Of a DNA stretch of 64,000 nt, positions 10,381-21,107 are shown one piece after another; position 1 is the first letter of the stretch, and every line of letters starts with the position of its first letter. A program made the position numbers and the translations under genes. The notes under the pieces were generated by a model. That model saw nothing but the letters and a program-made list of their open reading frames with translations, was not told where the DNA came from and did no database searches. Origin of the DNA: Ceratopteris richardii (lineage: Eukaryota > Streptophyta > Polypodiopsida > Polypodiales > Pteridaceae); the NCBI GenBank assembly GCA_020310875.1, contig CM035407.1, positions 91,355,632-91,419,631 of the forward strand. Direction: 5' to 3'.

Positions 10381-10740
10381 TAGAATCAAAATGGTACCAA
10401 GGCCGAGTCCAATCGCTCTACTTCCATTTTGAATGAGCTTGCAGGAGGAGAATAAAGTTCAGAAGGTCCTAGCCGAGTATCGAGAGAAAGGGCTGATCAA
10501 ACCTAACTATTAACCCTTTGCAACACTTGTTCTTTAGTGAAGAAGAAAGGCGGATCTTATAAGACATACGTCGACTACAGAGCACTCAATAAGATTACAT
10601 CAAGCATAGATATCCCATGCCAAGGATAGATGATCTCCTTGATGCTCTAGGTGGAGCATTTGTATATCGTAAGATAGATTTGAAAAATGGAATTCACTTC
10701 CTATCTCATATTGGTCTTTTATAACCACTACCCTTACCAC
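10381..10740 (+). pseudogene. Chromovirus B reverse transcriptase, N-terminal piece
   Basis: Shifted frames give [20 protein letters not shown] near 10540-10600, followed by the DDLLDAL and KIDLKNGIH regions. These are the first RT blocks of gypsy elements. The sequence breaks off near 10740 where copia D begins. The YxDD block, RNase H and integrase core are missing, so a deletion must have accompanied or followed copia D's insertion. Confidence 0.65.
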
Positions 10741-10751
10741 AAGAGATAGAG

Positions 10752-11560
10752 AGGTTACATTTAAAGAGTTAGGGTTCTTGTTACTTCAAGATGAAGATCA
10801 GTTCAAGGGAATGGAAGAGAATGAAGAAGCACTTTTGTCTTCATCAAAGGGTAAAAAGAAGAAGAAGGATAAGAAGGAAAAGCAATCCAAGATGGAAAGT
10901 AAGTCCTCTTTACCTTCTACTTCAGATTCTGTTTCTACTACATCTAAAGAGAAATCTTCTAAGAAGAAGGAAGCATTATGTCACTATTGCAAGAAACCTG
11001 GACATTTCATAGCAGTTTGTCAGAAAAGGATTGCAGCAGAAAAGAAAAAGGCATCAGGTAATGTTGCAGAAGATGATAAAAAAGGGAAATCTCAAGGTGA
11101 TTCTTATGCCTGTATCACCATTGAGGAAGTAGCTTTTGATCAGGCAGCTTTATAAGTTCTTTCAGCAGATCCTTGGATATTTGATTCAAGTGCTACAAAG
11201 CATATGACAGGTTGCAAAAATGTACTTTCTTCTCTTTCCTATTCTTCAGGTAGAAGAGTTACTATTGCAGATGGCAATGATTTGGATGTTGTGGGAATAG
11301 GTATAACAAGCCTAAAGTCAAGAGAAGGTGTTAATTTTCAGATTTCAGATGTTTTATATGTACCTGACATGAAGAAGAATCTGCTATCTATATCTGCATT
11401 TTTAGGTGATGGTTTCAAAGTTGTATTTGAGAGAGATCTTTGTAAGACCACAAAGAAGACAAGTGTATTTTGCAAGGTGAACATAGAGGAGGGATTTTTA
11501 TTTTGTCAAAAATCAGTTAAGCATATGCTGTCAAATCTTCGTCACCGGTGGAAGATATGA
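10752..11560 (+). pseudogene. Copia D gag C-terminus and protease
   Basis: The open frame 10778-11155 ends gag. It has a lysine-rich stretch, then a canonical CX2CX4HX4C knuckle (CHYCKKPGHFIAVC). A TAA at 11153 separates it from the protease, which reads WIFDSSATKHMTGCK: the catalytic Asp-Ser-Gly has become Asp-Ser-Ser, which should inactivate it. The frame continues through VLYVPDMKKNLLS to 11560. Confidence 0.8.
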
Positions 11561-12573
11561 AGTTATGGCATGAAAGATTTGGAGATATTAGTTTTGGAGC
11601 TCTCAAGAGTATCAAAGACAGAGGTATGGTTGAGAGTTTACCCTCATTCGAGCTTCCAGATGATTCATATATATGTGAAAGTTGTCTTGAAGGTAAGATG
11701 CATAAACTACCTTTCAAGAAACATGGTCATATTACAGCTACCAGGAAATTGCAGATTATTCATTCAGATGTGAATGGACCTATGAGAGCAGATTCTATCT
11801 AGAGTTTTAGGTATTTTGTTCTATTTGTTGATGATTAAGTTGAAGTAAGAAGTCTTTCTCACGTTCAAGAAATTTGTAGCTATGGTTGAAAATGAAAGTC
11901 AGGTAACTATCCAGATTCTCAGAAGTCATAGAGATGGAGAACACTTGTCAAAAATGAGTTCCAGACATTTCTTGAAGAAAAAGGTATTACTCGACACCTT
12001 ACTATTGCTTATACTCCTCAACAGAATGGTGTTGCAGAAAGAAGGAATAGAGTACTTGTCGAGATGATGCGGAGCATGATGGCGTCCAAGAAGCTTTCAA
12101 CGAAATTCTGGTTTGATGCAGTGCATACAACTAATCACATTTTGAACCGGTCTTCTACAAAAGCCTTAAAGGTAATCACACCTTATGAAGCATATTATGG
12201 TGGAAAACCTAATGTGAGTTATTTCAGAGTTTTTGGATCACTTTCTTATGTATATATTGAGAAAAAGGATCGAGGCAAACCATATGTAAAGGCAAGGAAA
12301 GCTGTTTTTATTGGATATCCTGTTGACAGCAAAGGATACAGATTTTATGTTCCAGAGACAAGTGAAGTTATCCTTTCACGCAATGCATATATTGCTGAAA
12401 ATAAGGTTTCTGATAAAGAAGCAGAAATTCTAGAGTTCATTAGTGAAAATGAATATGGATTTTTTAGAAGGAATTTGGATGTACATGTTCAACCATATCA
12501 AGAGGGAATTAAAATTCCTAGGATTGAAGAACGGATTGAAGAAAGAGGAATTTCACAACCTTCTACAGAATAA
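11548..12573 (+). pseudogene. Copia D integrase
   Basis: It begins with the GAG-pre-integrase zinc region (KLWHERFGDIS, then CESCLEGKMHKLPF). The core follows, interrupted by stops near 11800-11950, then AYTPQQNGVAERRN and the long open frame 12064-12573 with FWFDAVHTTNHILN and PYEAYYGGKPN. Integrase would insert the cDNA into chromosomes; this copy is non-functional. Confidence 0.8.
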
Positions 12574-12600
12574 GTTCCACATGAGACTTTAGTTCCAGAA

Positions 12601-13748
12601 ATGGAAGAAAGTACTAGAGTTCCAGAAAGTTCGAGTACCTCAGACGGACAAGTTCCAGAACCTGTGGAAGTTGAGGGGTCAGAAAGAGTATCACCACTAT
12701 TTAAGGATACACCTACTTGGTTATATGTGACATGGAAAGATAGTGGTATAAAGACTTTTACAAGAAGAACAAGGAGTCCGATTAGACAACAACAACAAAA
12801 AGATCATGTAAGTTTTGCTGAAGACTTTGAGATTCATGATATTTTAGCACTTACAACAGTTGAAGATGAACCTGCATGTGTTAAAGATGCACTTAACATT
12901 CCTATTTGGAGAAAAGCTATGCAAGAAGAGATTGATCCTATTCATAAGAATCAAACTTGGTAGCTATGTGAGTTACTAGATGGAAAGAAAGCTATAGGTG
13001 TGGATTTTCAAAATCAAACGCAAAGCATATGGTACTATTGAAAGGTACAAAGCCAGATTAGTTGTCAAAGGATATGCACAACAAAAAGGCATTGATTATG
13101 ATGAGACATTCGCTCCTACATCTAGGATGGCAGTTATTAGGTCAATACTTGCTTTAGCAGCACATTTTGATTGGCATATATATCAACTTGACATAAGGAC
13201 TTCTTTTCTAAATGGTGATTTACATAAAGATGTATATATATACCAGAATGAATCCAGGTAAACCCCAAATTCACCCTCAAAGGAAAGTGCAACTACAAGC
13301 TCATGGTAGTCAACCACAAGACTATATAGCGTATCAGCTCCACTATGCACAGTATCGACTCAATACTATGACATCCCCACTAACGTCCTCAGTGCCCAAT
13401 AGTGGGTATAGAGCTCAGAATGAATGCATGCTCACACACACACACCCCACAACGCGCACACACCACGAGCATGAACTCACAAGAAGCTCATATATTCAGC
13501 AGCCAGAAGGTTTTGAAGATATAGGTAAAGAACACTTAGTGTGTAAGCTTATAAAAGCTTTGTATGGATTAAAACAGGCACCTAGAGCATGGTATGAAAA
13601 GATGCACACATATCTTTTATCCATTGGTTTCCATAACTCAGATGCAGCTCCAACTCTTTATGTCAAAGTTGAAACAAGTATGATGATTATAGCAATCATT
13701 TATGTGGATGATATTATAGTCACAGGTCCCAAAGATAAAGATTTGTAG
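12601..13748 (+). pseudogene. Copia D reverse transcriptase with a 250-bp interruption
   Basis: The linker and the first RT block (RYKARLVVKGYAQQKGIDYD) are followed by QLDIRTSFLNGDLHKDVYI. Unrelated sequence then intervenes between about 13239 and 13490. RT resumes with QPEGFEDIGKEHLVCKLIKA and reaches the catalytic YVDD at about 13700. TAG codons end frames at 12961 and 13746. Confidence 0.8.
13239..13490. other. Foreign insert in copia D RT
   Basis: About 250 bp of non-copia sequence containing a CACACA tract (about 13433-13446). The RT reading resumes on the right. Short TATAT-like strings flank both sides, which could be a small duplication but are too simple to be convincing. I do not recognise the insert. 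Confidence 0.6.
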
Positions 13749-14649
13749 ATGTTCAAAGAACAGTTGAAGCAAACATTTGATGTGAATGATTTAGGAATCT
13801 TGCATTATTATCTTGAGATTGAGTTTCTGTTTAAGGATGAGTGTATCTATATGACTCAGCAGAAGTACATTGAGAAACTATTGGAAAGGTTTCATATGAC
13901 TGATTCTAAACCTATGCAAACACCTATGGATCAGAACACGTCTTTACAAATAGTAGCAGATGAGGAGTCATTTGATGCTACTTTATATAGTCAAGCTTGA
14001 TATATGGATGCTTGATATATCTCTGTGATACACATCCAGATATACAGTTTGCAGTTTCTAAAGTATCAAGGTTCATGCAGAATCCGACAATGTTACATTG
14101 GAAGGCAATAAAGCGTATCTCCAGATGTTTGAAGGGAACTTCAAATTATGCTATGGTATTTTCGAAATCTACACATTTGTTACTAAAAGGATTTTCAAAT
14201 TCTGATTGGGCAGATGATAGAGACACTGGAAGAAGTACTAGTGGATTTTGTTTTTATCTTGGAGATTGTCTTATCTTATGGCTTTCGAAGAGACAATCCA
14301 CTATTGCAACTTCATCATGTGAAGCTGAATATCGTGCAGCATTTACAGCTACTTTGGAGTCAGTATGGTTGCAGACGATTTTCGGTTATCTAGATGTAAG
14401 AATACATGAACCCATTCAGATATTTTCAGATGCCAGAGTGCAATAGCTATAGCAAAGAATCCAGTGTATCATGCAAGGACAAAGCATATAGAGGTACACT
14501 ACCACTGTATTCGAGAGCAGATAGCAAAGAAGCACATTGAGCTGGTTTATGTTCCTTCTCGTGAGAATGTTGCAAATATATTTACCAAAGCATTGATTAG
14601 AGATAATCATGAGAAGATGTGCAGGTTACTGAAGCTTGTACCAATATGA
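13749..14649 (+). pseudogene. Copia D RT end and RNase H
   Basis: 13749-14000 covers the connection region (DVNDLGILHYYLEIE). 13997-14446 carries RNase H marks (SNSDWADDRDTGRSTSGFCF and SSCEAEYRAA). 14464-14649 holds the C-terminus (KHIEVHYHCIREQIAKKHIE). A few stops and shifts separate these pieces. Confidence 0.8.
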
Positions 14650-14653
14650 CATT

Positions 14654-14664
14654 GAAGGAGGGAT
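14654..14664 (+). promoter_or_regulatory. Polypurine tract of copia D
   Basis: GAAGGAGGGAT lies directly before the LTR start TGTTGGAAG. It is the plus-strand DNA priming site typical of LTR elements. Confidence 0.75.
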
Positions 14665-15660
14665 TGTTGGAAGTCAATGTACATATGGTCCACTTCCAAC
14701 AATATACATTTTGGACTAGCATTTTTTTGTACAGTTTGGGTAAAACTTTTTTAGGCTAGATAGATAGAGCTTGGTGAGAGCTATCTAGTGGTATGCTTCA
14801 TTTCTTCATCAGAGGTCATAATAGGGAGAAAAGTCAAACCCTAATTCAGCTCAAAATGGAGGAAGAACATTTTTGGAAAGACCAAACTCAAAAAGCTATG
14901 TTATTATGTCAAAGTGACCAATAGCAGGTTAATTTTGGACGATGGAATAAAAGCTAGGCTATTTTTTGGAGATCGCAATTTTTGAAGAGGAAAAACAAAA
15001 TCAAATCGTTAAAAAATAACGATTGCAGATTTGGGCCTAAAATCAGCTTTTTCTTTAATTGGATCGCATGCTTTATTGGAGGGAGGCTAAAACTATATAG
15101 AGAGCACCTTGGGCACTCTTTTGACAATCTTGAAGCTAGAGTTGATGCTTACTTGTGTCAATTTTTGGAGTTCTGAAGCTTTGGAGGTGAAGGAAGGTGA
15201 AGGAGAGGCTACTCTCTTGGAGCAAGGAGTCTTCTACAAGGTGGTGGCAGCTATCCTTTGTAGGTTAGCCTTATATTCTGTTTTTAGGGTTTCTGAACCC
15301 TAATTTCAGAATTAGGGTTTGCTGATTTTCAGATATGTTGCACTTTCTTGTGAGGTTAGGTTCACTTCGTTGCTCATTCGCTTCACACACACATTCAGAT
15401 TATAACAGCATAATCTGAAATTCTGTTTCATCATCTTCTTAGCTATTCTTCCATTAGTGAGTGCACCACATCATATGGTTGAGTAGTACTCCCATGTTGT
15501 AATTCAGCCATCTATATTTAGTGAGTAAGCATTTTGCTTATGTTACTTATCCTTGTCTCAAGATCTCTTTCTTTCTCTCTCTCTTGTCATCTTGATTAAT
15601 TAAGTGTGTATGCTCAAAGGTTTTTAGTATTGGAAGATCTTGGGGCCCCAAATTCCAACA
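14665..15660 (+). repeat. 3' LTR of copia D
   Basis: 996 bp, from TGTTGGAAGTC to CCCCAAATTCCAACA, so the ends form an 8-bp inverted repeat (TGTTGGAA/TTCCAACA). An inner CACTTCCAACA at about 14691-14701 mirrors the start. The chromovirus integrase C-terminus follows at once. No partner LTR exists in the window. Confidence 0.8.
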
Positions 15661-15960
15661 GCTTTCACCAAGGTTTTGTGGACCTTGGAAGATAGTTAAG
15701 AAGCTTAGTGATGCTGCATATTGATTAGAGCTTCCTCCGAATTGCAGAGTCTATCCAGTGTTTCATGTTAGTAAACTTAGAAAGTATATTTCCAGGGAGG
15801 ATAATCTAATAGAGGGCATTGTTTCTTTGCACGGAACTGATAGCTCATATCATTCCCCAAATAAGATACTAGATCGAAGACAGGAACGATTGAGAAACCG
15901 TATCATCCGAGAGTATCTAGTAGCCTGGAGAGGATCACTACTTACAAATTCTACTTGAGA
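15661..15960 (+). pseudogene. Chromovirus B integrase C-terminus with chromodomain-like segment
   Basis: The reading after copia D is LSPRFCGPWKIVKKLSDAAY, a TGA, then VFHVSKLRKYI. That is the usual chromovirus integrase tail. It is followed by KILDRRQERLRNRIIREYLV-AWRGS, which fits the start of a chromodomain. Such domains steer integration to particular chromatin. The polypurine tract follows at 16018. Confidence 0.75.
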
Positions 15961-16017
15961 ATCAGAAGCTGGTTCGTAAGTACTTTCCCTCATTGATCAT
16001 TGAGGACAATGATCTTT

Positions 16018-16032
16018 AGAAGGGGGAAAGAG
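16018..16032 (+). promoter_or_regulatory. Polypurine tract of chromovirus B
   Basis: AGAAGGGGGAAAGAG abuts the 3' LTR start TGTTTGAC. Confidence 0.85.
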
Positions 16033-16294
16033 TGTTTGACATTGATCTATAGAGACCATCACTTGTGTGTTTGGGACATCGGCTAGTCATAGCCAATGTC
16101 CCTAGCTTGAGGGATATCCTAAGGTATTCAATAGTGATGGGGATGAGAGTTGCATGGTGGCCACATGTCAGCACTAGACCATTCCAGAACATTTCTATTT
16201 TGAATGCAAGGGAATATAATGGATGGGAGGAGAGTGGCACACACATCATTTATGAGTCCAAGTCTTGAGAGAGTTTTTAGGAGAGTTCCTAACA
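16033..16294 (+). repeat. 3' LTR of chromovirus B
   Basis: 262 bp, TG..CA ends, alignable without gaps to 2124-2385 with about 22 differences. The duplication AATTT follows at 16295-16299, after which copia A resumes. Confidence 0.9.
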
Positions 16295-16947
16295 AATTTA
16301 CAATGAAAAGAAACAAGCTTAAGGTAACAATGATGAAGATAACTCAAAAAATAAATCCTCACATCATGATGCTTTTGCATGTTTCAGTATAGAGGAGGTA
16401 TCTTTCAATAACCATTGCATGCTATATCAAAGAATCCATGGATATTTGATTAAGGATCTACAAAGCACATGACAGGTTGCAAAAAGGTATTTTCTTTTCT
16501 TACTAGTCCTTCACGTAGAAGAGTGATAATTGCATATGGTCATGTTTTGGATGTTGTTGGTGGTGTGGGTGATCTAATACTAAAGCCAAGAGAAAGCAGA
16601 AATTTCAAGTTTTCTATTATTCTTCGTGTGCAAGAGAGATCAAGAAGAATTTGCTCTCTATCTCAACTTTTATTACAAATGATTATAAGTGGTCTTCAAG
16701 AAGGATTCATGTCATATTGTCACTCCGAATGAAGAGCATCATCTTATACAAGTGGACATTATACATAGAAGTGGGAATTTTGTTTTATCAGAAATCAGCC
16801 ATGCTAATTTTGCAAGGTCATCTACATCACCAACAGCAAATATGGAGCTTTGGCATGCAAGATATGGTCATATCAATTATTCAGCTCTCATGCACATGGA
16901 AAAAAAAAAGGGTATGGTTAAAATTTGCCTATTTTGTATGTACCAAA

Positions 16948-17121
16948 TGATGCACATTCATGTAAAGGATGCTTGGAAGGAAAATTACACAAATTACCTT
17001 TCAAAAAGCACATATTTATCAAGGCTATAAAAAATGATGCACATTCATATAAAAGATGCTTGGAAGGAAAATTACACAAATTGCCTTTCAAAAAGCACAG
17101 ATTTATCAAGGCTATAAAAAA
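16948..17121 (+). repeat. 87-bp tandem duplication in copia A
   Basis: Two copies (starting about 16948 and 17035) of the segment encoding DAHSCKGCLEGKLHKLPFKK, 29 codons each and in frame, so the zinc-binding CxxC block occurs twice. Confidence 0.8.
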
Positions 17122-17179
17122 GTTGCAGACTATTTATGCATATGTGAATGGACCCATGAGAGGAGATCAATTCATGGTC

Positions 17180-17590
17180 AAAGGTATTTTGTCACATTTA
17201 TTGATGATTTTACAAGAATTTTTGGGTTTATGGTTTGATCACAAAATCATACGCATTTTCTACACTTGCAAAAAATTGCAACTATAGTTTAGAATCAATC
17301 CCAACATAAGATTCAGATTTTCAGGATTGATAGAGGTGGAGAATACATGTCCAATGATTTCAAATCTTACTTAGAAAAAAGATCAAAGGTATTTGTCACA
17401 TTTATTGATGATTTTACAAGATATTCTTGGGTTTATGGTTTGAGCATAAAGTCATAAACATTCTCTACATTCAAAAAAATTGCAATTGTAGTTGAGAATG
17501 AATTTCAATATAAAATTCAGAATTTAAGGACTGATAGAGGTGGAGAATACATATCTAATGATTTCAAGTCTTACTTGGAAGAAAGCGGCA
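17180..17590 (+). repeat. 204-bp tandem duplication in copia A integrase
   Basis: The block from GTCACATTTATTGATGATTTTAC to the TCTTACTTAGAA region is present twice (starting about 17191 and 17395), with visible divergence between copies. Length is a multiple of three. Confidence 0.75.
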
Positions 17591-19278
17591 TTGTTCATCA
17601 ACTCATAATTGTACACACTCCAAAGCAAAATAGTGTTGCAAAGAGGAAGAATTGTAGACTTGTAGAAATTACATGTAGCATGTCAACTTCAAAAAAGCTT
17701 TCTCATAAGTTTTGGTTTGATGCTATTCACACTGTAAACTATGTTTTAATTCCGCTATCAAATTACATAACTTGAATGCCCAAATAATGATGCAAACGCC
17801 CCAAATCTGACATTTCAAATCAAGCAATCAAATCAGCCTTAAAATCCGCAATATGCTTCTCATTAGGACCAGTGAGCAGCATGTCATCAACATAGACAAC
17901 AATGCTCAGAAGCACATCATTTGCACACTTAACATATAAGGTGCTCTCAATTGGATTGTTCTCTGTGCTTCATCAAACGAAACGAGCTCATTCTCATCAC
18001 AAAGACTCTGACATAGCATAGCAATCTGATGCAAAAGAAGCACTATGAGAGCCTAAACGAGTACGATATGACATAGATGAATCTAATTTTCTATCTCGCA
18101 AAGTCTACACCAGCCATTTAAGCATAGTCTTTGCCTCCTCTATATCAGTCCTCTCATCAGCAAGTGCATCATGTAAATCTGCATCAGAAATGAAATAATC
18201 TCCATCATCACGTGTAACTGGAAAATGTTGAGAAATCGCCTCATTCAGATAAGCACTTGATTATTCACATGTAAACAGAGACAGCAAAGTGTATTACACA
18301 TCTCTAGAGCTAAAAGTAGTCTCCTTGGTACATGAAAGTAATTGTTGAATTGCATGTTCCACAAAAACATCACGGCTAACCAAAATACGTTTAATCTATG
18401 GATGATATAGACAATAGCCTTTGCTTTCAAAACTGTACCAACAAAAATACATTTCACTTCTTTATCATCCAATTTTTTGCGTTGTTGTTTCAAGCACTAA
18501 TGCATATGCCAGACAACCAAAAACACACAAATGAGCAACACATGGCTTGTGACCATGCCAATCCTCATATGGAGCAATAGACTACAGTGCTTTGGTGGGA
18601 CACCTGTTAAGTACATATGCTGCACACATAAGAGCCTCAAGCCAATTACTATGTGGTAAAGCCTGACTTAGATGTTTTATCCCACATTCAGCCAGAAATG
18701 CATTACAATCAAAAGACATGTATTCCCCCCCTCGATCACAATGAAAGGTGCAAATTTTGCATGCTTACAGATTCTCATCCAAAACCAGAAACTATTTGAA
18801 GCACATAAACACTTCGGACTTTGCTTTAAGCGGATACACCCATGCATGTCTGGAAAAATCATAAATGAAAGTCACGAAGTAAAGGTAGTTCCCAAAAGAG
18901 GGTGTCTGCATAGGACCTCAGACATCACTATGAACAAGTTGGAATTTCTGAGTAGCTCGAACAAAACCATCTTTTTGGAAGGAGGAACGCTCCATTTTGC
19001 CCAAAATAGAGCCTTCACATACATGTTTACAAGGTGCCTTATGTTTAAGCAGAGAGGACACCATTTCAGATTTCTACAGGCGTAGCAAACTAGCAAAATT
19101 CAAATGACCAGAGCTTTCATGTCAAAGCTTTGCATCTGACATAGCCTGAGAATCTTGAACTCCACATGCTGAATCATTCACAGATTTCGCATAATCTATG
19201 AGCTTATAGAGCCCATGACATAAAATGCCAAAAGCAATAATGACGTTGCCAATTGACAGATCATGAATTTTACATCTG

Positions 19279-19794
19279 TCAACAAATTTCACAACCAAGC
19301 CGATCTTGGCTAATGCTGAAATTGTTAACAGATTTTTCTTGATCCCTGGCAGATTTTTCTTGATCCCTGGCAAATAAAGTGTCGAACAATGTAAAAGAAC
19401 TACAATGAGCAGTAGTCAGACTGATCTTACCAACTCCCATGACAGGAGAAGAGGAGTTGTTGGCACATGTGACAGTATGCCCTATAAGGGAAGGGCCGGG
19501 CTCAAGTGAAATGAAGAAACTGCGTTGCGTGGTAATATGTTTGGTTACCCCACTATCAAAGTACCAAACATATGAGTCTACTACAGACATACACTGTTCA
19601 TGAGAAGATGGGTCATAACTACAAACAATAATAAATACCAGTTCTTCATTCTTCACAAGATTAACCGACTCTGTTTTAGGTGTAGAGGCCTCTGCAACCA
19701 CCATTCCGACCTCTTTCTTCTTTGCCTCTTTTGTGGCCAATTTTGGACAACTCTTTATGACATTATCGTTTCCTTTACAGTACTTGCAAAACAA
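19279..19794 (-). pseudogene. Copia E1 zinc knuckle and protease
   Basis: The frame starts MFCKYCKGND, a knuckle whose usual His reads Asn, then reaches the protease motif WYFDSGVTKHI with the catalytic Asp-Ser-Gly kept. Near its end a 21-bp exact tandem duplication (19330-19350 and 19351-19371) changes the frame content of the PGIKKNLL region. Confidence 0.75.
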
Positions 19795-20115
19795 TTTCTT
19801 CTTTTCTAATTTCTTCTCATCTTTGTCTTCTCCTTCTTTGACTGTGCAGCATTAGCAGATTTCTGCTTGCTAGTAGATGAGCTCCATTTTCCCTTGCCCT
19901 TCAGATTAGCTAAGAAAGCTTGATCCCTAACACGCACGATAGACCTATTTAGTCTAGACTGATCTTCCTGCAACAAAACAGAGACTAACTCCTAGAATAT
20001 TAAGGCATTTGGATTTCCTTTCATCATCAACCAAAGAGTAGAAGCAAAACTCTAATATAAATCCGGAAGATCATTAAGAACAGTCTACACAAGTGAACTA
20101 TGAGGTAAGACTTCA

Positions 20116-20631
20116 TCATAAGAAATCAACTTCTCCTTTAAATCTTTGATCTTTGTCAGACAAATTGTCCATGGAATCTCCTTCATTCATGTGCTCATTC
20201 TCCAATTGTATTCCGTGGTGAGCAACACGAGCCTCATTTCTTGCCTGATATAAAGTGGAAAGTGTATCCCAAGCATCCTTTGTTGTTTTGCAAGAGCGAA
20301 TGTGACGAATAATGGCACGTTTGATAGACAAAGCTATCAATGCATGTGCCTGAGCATCTCTGCCATCCCAACAAAGTTGCTCTACAGTAGGTGAAGGAGG
20401 AATCAAAGCACGAACAAGAATTTGAAGATCGTCATCTTCAATGCCATATGCATCACCTTCAATAACTGTATTTGCAGGTTTAGCAGGTCGTTTTTCAACA
20501 CCCTGCACAATATTCCACAATCCGTTCGCAACCAATACATGACTCATCATATATGCCCATAATGGGTAATTAGTACCATCCAATCTATCTTCAACAGCCA
20601 ACATATAGAATACACCATTTCTTTCACCCAT
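20116..20631 (-). pseudogene. Copia E1 gag
   Basis: Starts at the ATG at 20631 (MGERNGVFYMLAVEDRLDGT). This matches the start of the E4 gag near 59070, so I prefer it to the longer frame from 20865. It includes NYPLWAYMMSHVLVANGLWN and the UBN2-like DAWDTLSTLYQARNEARVAH. The frame is open for about 171 codons but ends early relative to the family. Confidence 0.75.
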
Positions 20632-20945
20632 GGCCACCAAGGCGCTTGTATTGGCAAACTGAAACATGTATATATGTTTCGCACAAAAGGACGAAATTGC
20701 ATGCATAGGCAATAGTGCGTTCGGAGACCCAAACGAGCTCAAATTGCAACAGTGCACAAGCACTACAATAGTGCGTTCGGAGGCCGAAACGAGCTCAGAT
20801 CGCGATTTCGGCACCAGAAAGCGAAGCCATTTTGAACTCCTAATTGCCCTAAGTATGCTCACCAATTTTTGTGCAATTATGAGACTGTGATCGGAGGGGT
20901 GTCGACGCCACCTTAGATGAAGCGGCGACCTACTCTCATACCAAT

Positions 20946-21107
20946 TGTTGGAGTTTGAGCTTTGCAGGGGAACGCAAAAAGCACAAAGAACCCGTTTGGA
21001 TTATAGGCATATATACAAGCCAAGAGAAAAAACCTCTTGAAGAAGGAAAAAAGTACCCCGGTGGTCCTAAGTGTGTTCACACACATCACTACCGAAATAT
21101 ATCAACA
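20946..21107 (-). repeat. 5' LTR of copia E1 (short form)
   Basis: Only 162 bp against about 226-230 bp in E2 and E4. Both ends match the family (TGTTGATATATTTCGG and CAAACTCCAACA on the minus strand), but the middle segment with the CTTCTTCTTCCTTG stretch is replaced by different sequence. Confidence 0.75.

Larger units (their letters stand above)
10745..15660 (+). mobile_element. Copia D: 5'-truncated Ty1/copia element inside chromovirus B
   Basis: It begins in the middle of gag, with no 5' LTR or primer site, and runs through protease, integrase, RT and RNase H to a polypurine tract (about 14654-14664) and a 996-bp 3' LTR. Chromovirus sequence resumes immediately after the LTR at 15661. 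Because the left end and the expected duplicate of GCTTT are absent, a deletion removed the 5' end of D together with much of the host element's pol. The gag stretch resembles copia A. Confidence 0.8.
2124..16294 (+). mobile_element. Chromovirus B: Ty3/gypsy chromodomain retrotransposon, nested and broken
   Basis: Two 262-bp direct LTRs (2124-2385 and 16033-16294) are flanked by a perfect 5-bp duplication, AATTT. In order the element has a Met-tRNA-like primer site, leader, gag with zinc knuckle, a protease remnant, the start of RT, the integrase C-terminus with chromodomain-like segment, a polypurine tract and the 3' LTR. The hAT element (2887-7673) sits in the leader. Copia D replaces most of RT, all of RNase H and the integrase core. 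The LTRs differ at about 22 of 262 positions by hand count, so this is an old insertion. It splits copia A. Confidence 0.85.
16300..17771 (+). pseudogene. Copia A, 3' part: protease to integrase
   Basis: It resumes with FACFSIEEVSF, a protease remnant (STKHMTGCKKVF) and GAG-pre-integrase pieces. The integrase core reads RTDRGGEYISNDF-like near 17530 and FWFDAIHTVNYVL near 17715. It contains two tandem duplications (87 bp and 204 bp) and many stops. It ends near 17771, where minus-strand copia E1 begins. RT and RNase H are absent. Confidence 0.7.
17772..21107 (-). mobile_element. Copia E1: minus-strand Ty1/copia, truncated in RT
   Basis: On the minus strand: 5' LTR (20946-21107), primer-like TGGTATGAGAG, gag (20116-20631), zinc knuckle and protease (19279-19794), decayed integrase (about 18245-19270), and a short piece of RT with YVDDMLLTG ending at 17772. 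The first half of RT has been deleted near 17955, where the sequence jumps from the SFDEAQ linker to IESTLYVK. The 3' half is lost at the junction with copia A. It is the same family as E2, E3 and E4. Confidence 0.8.
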
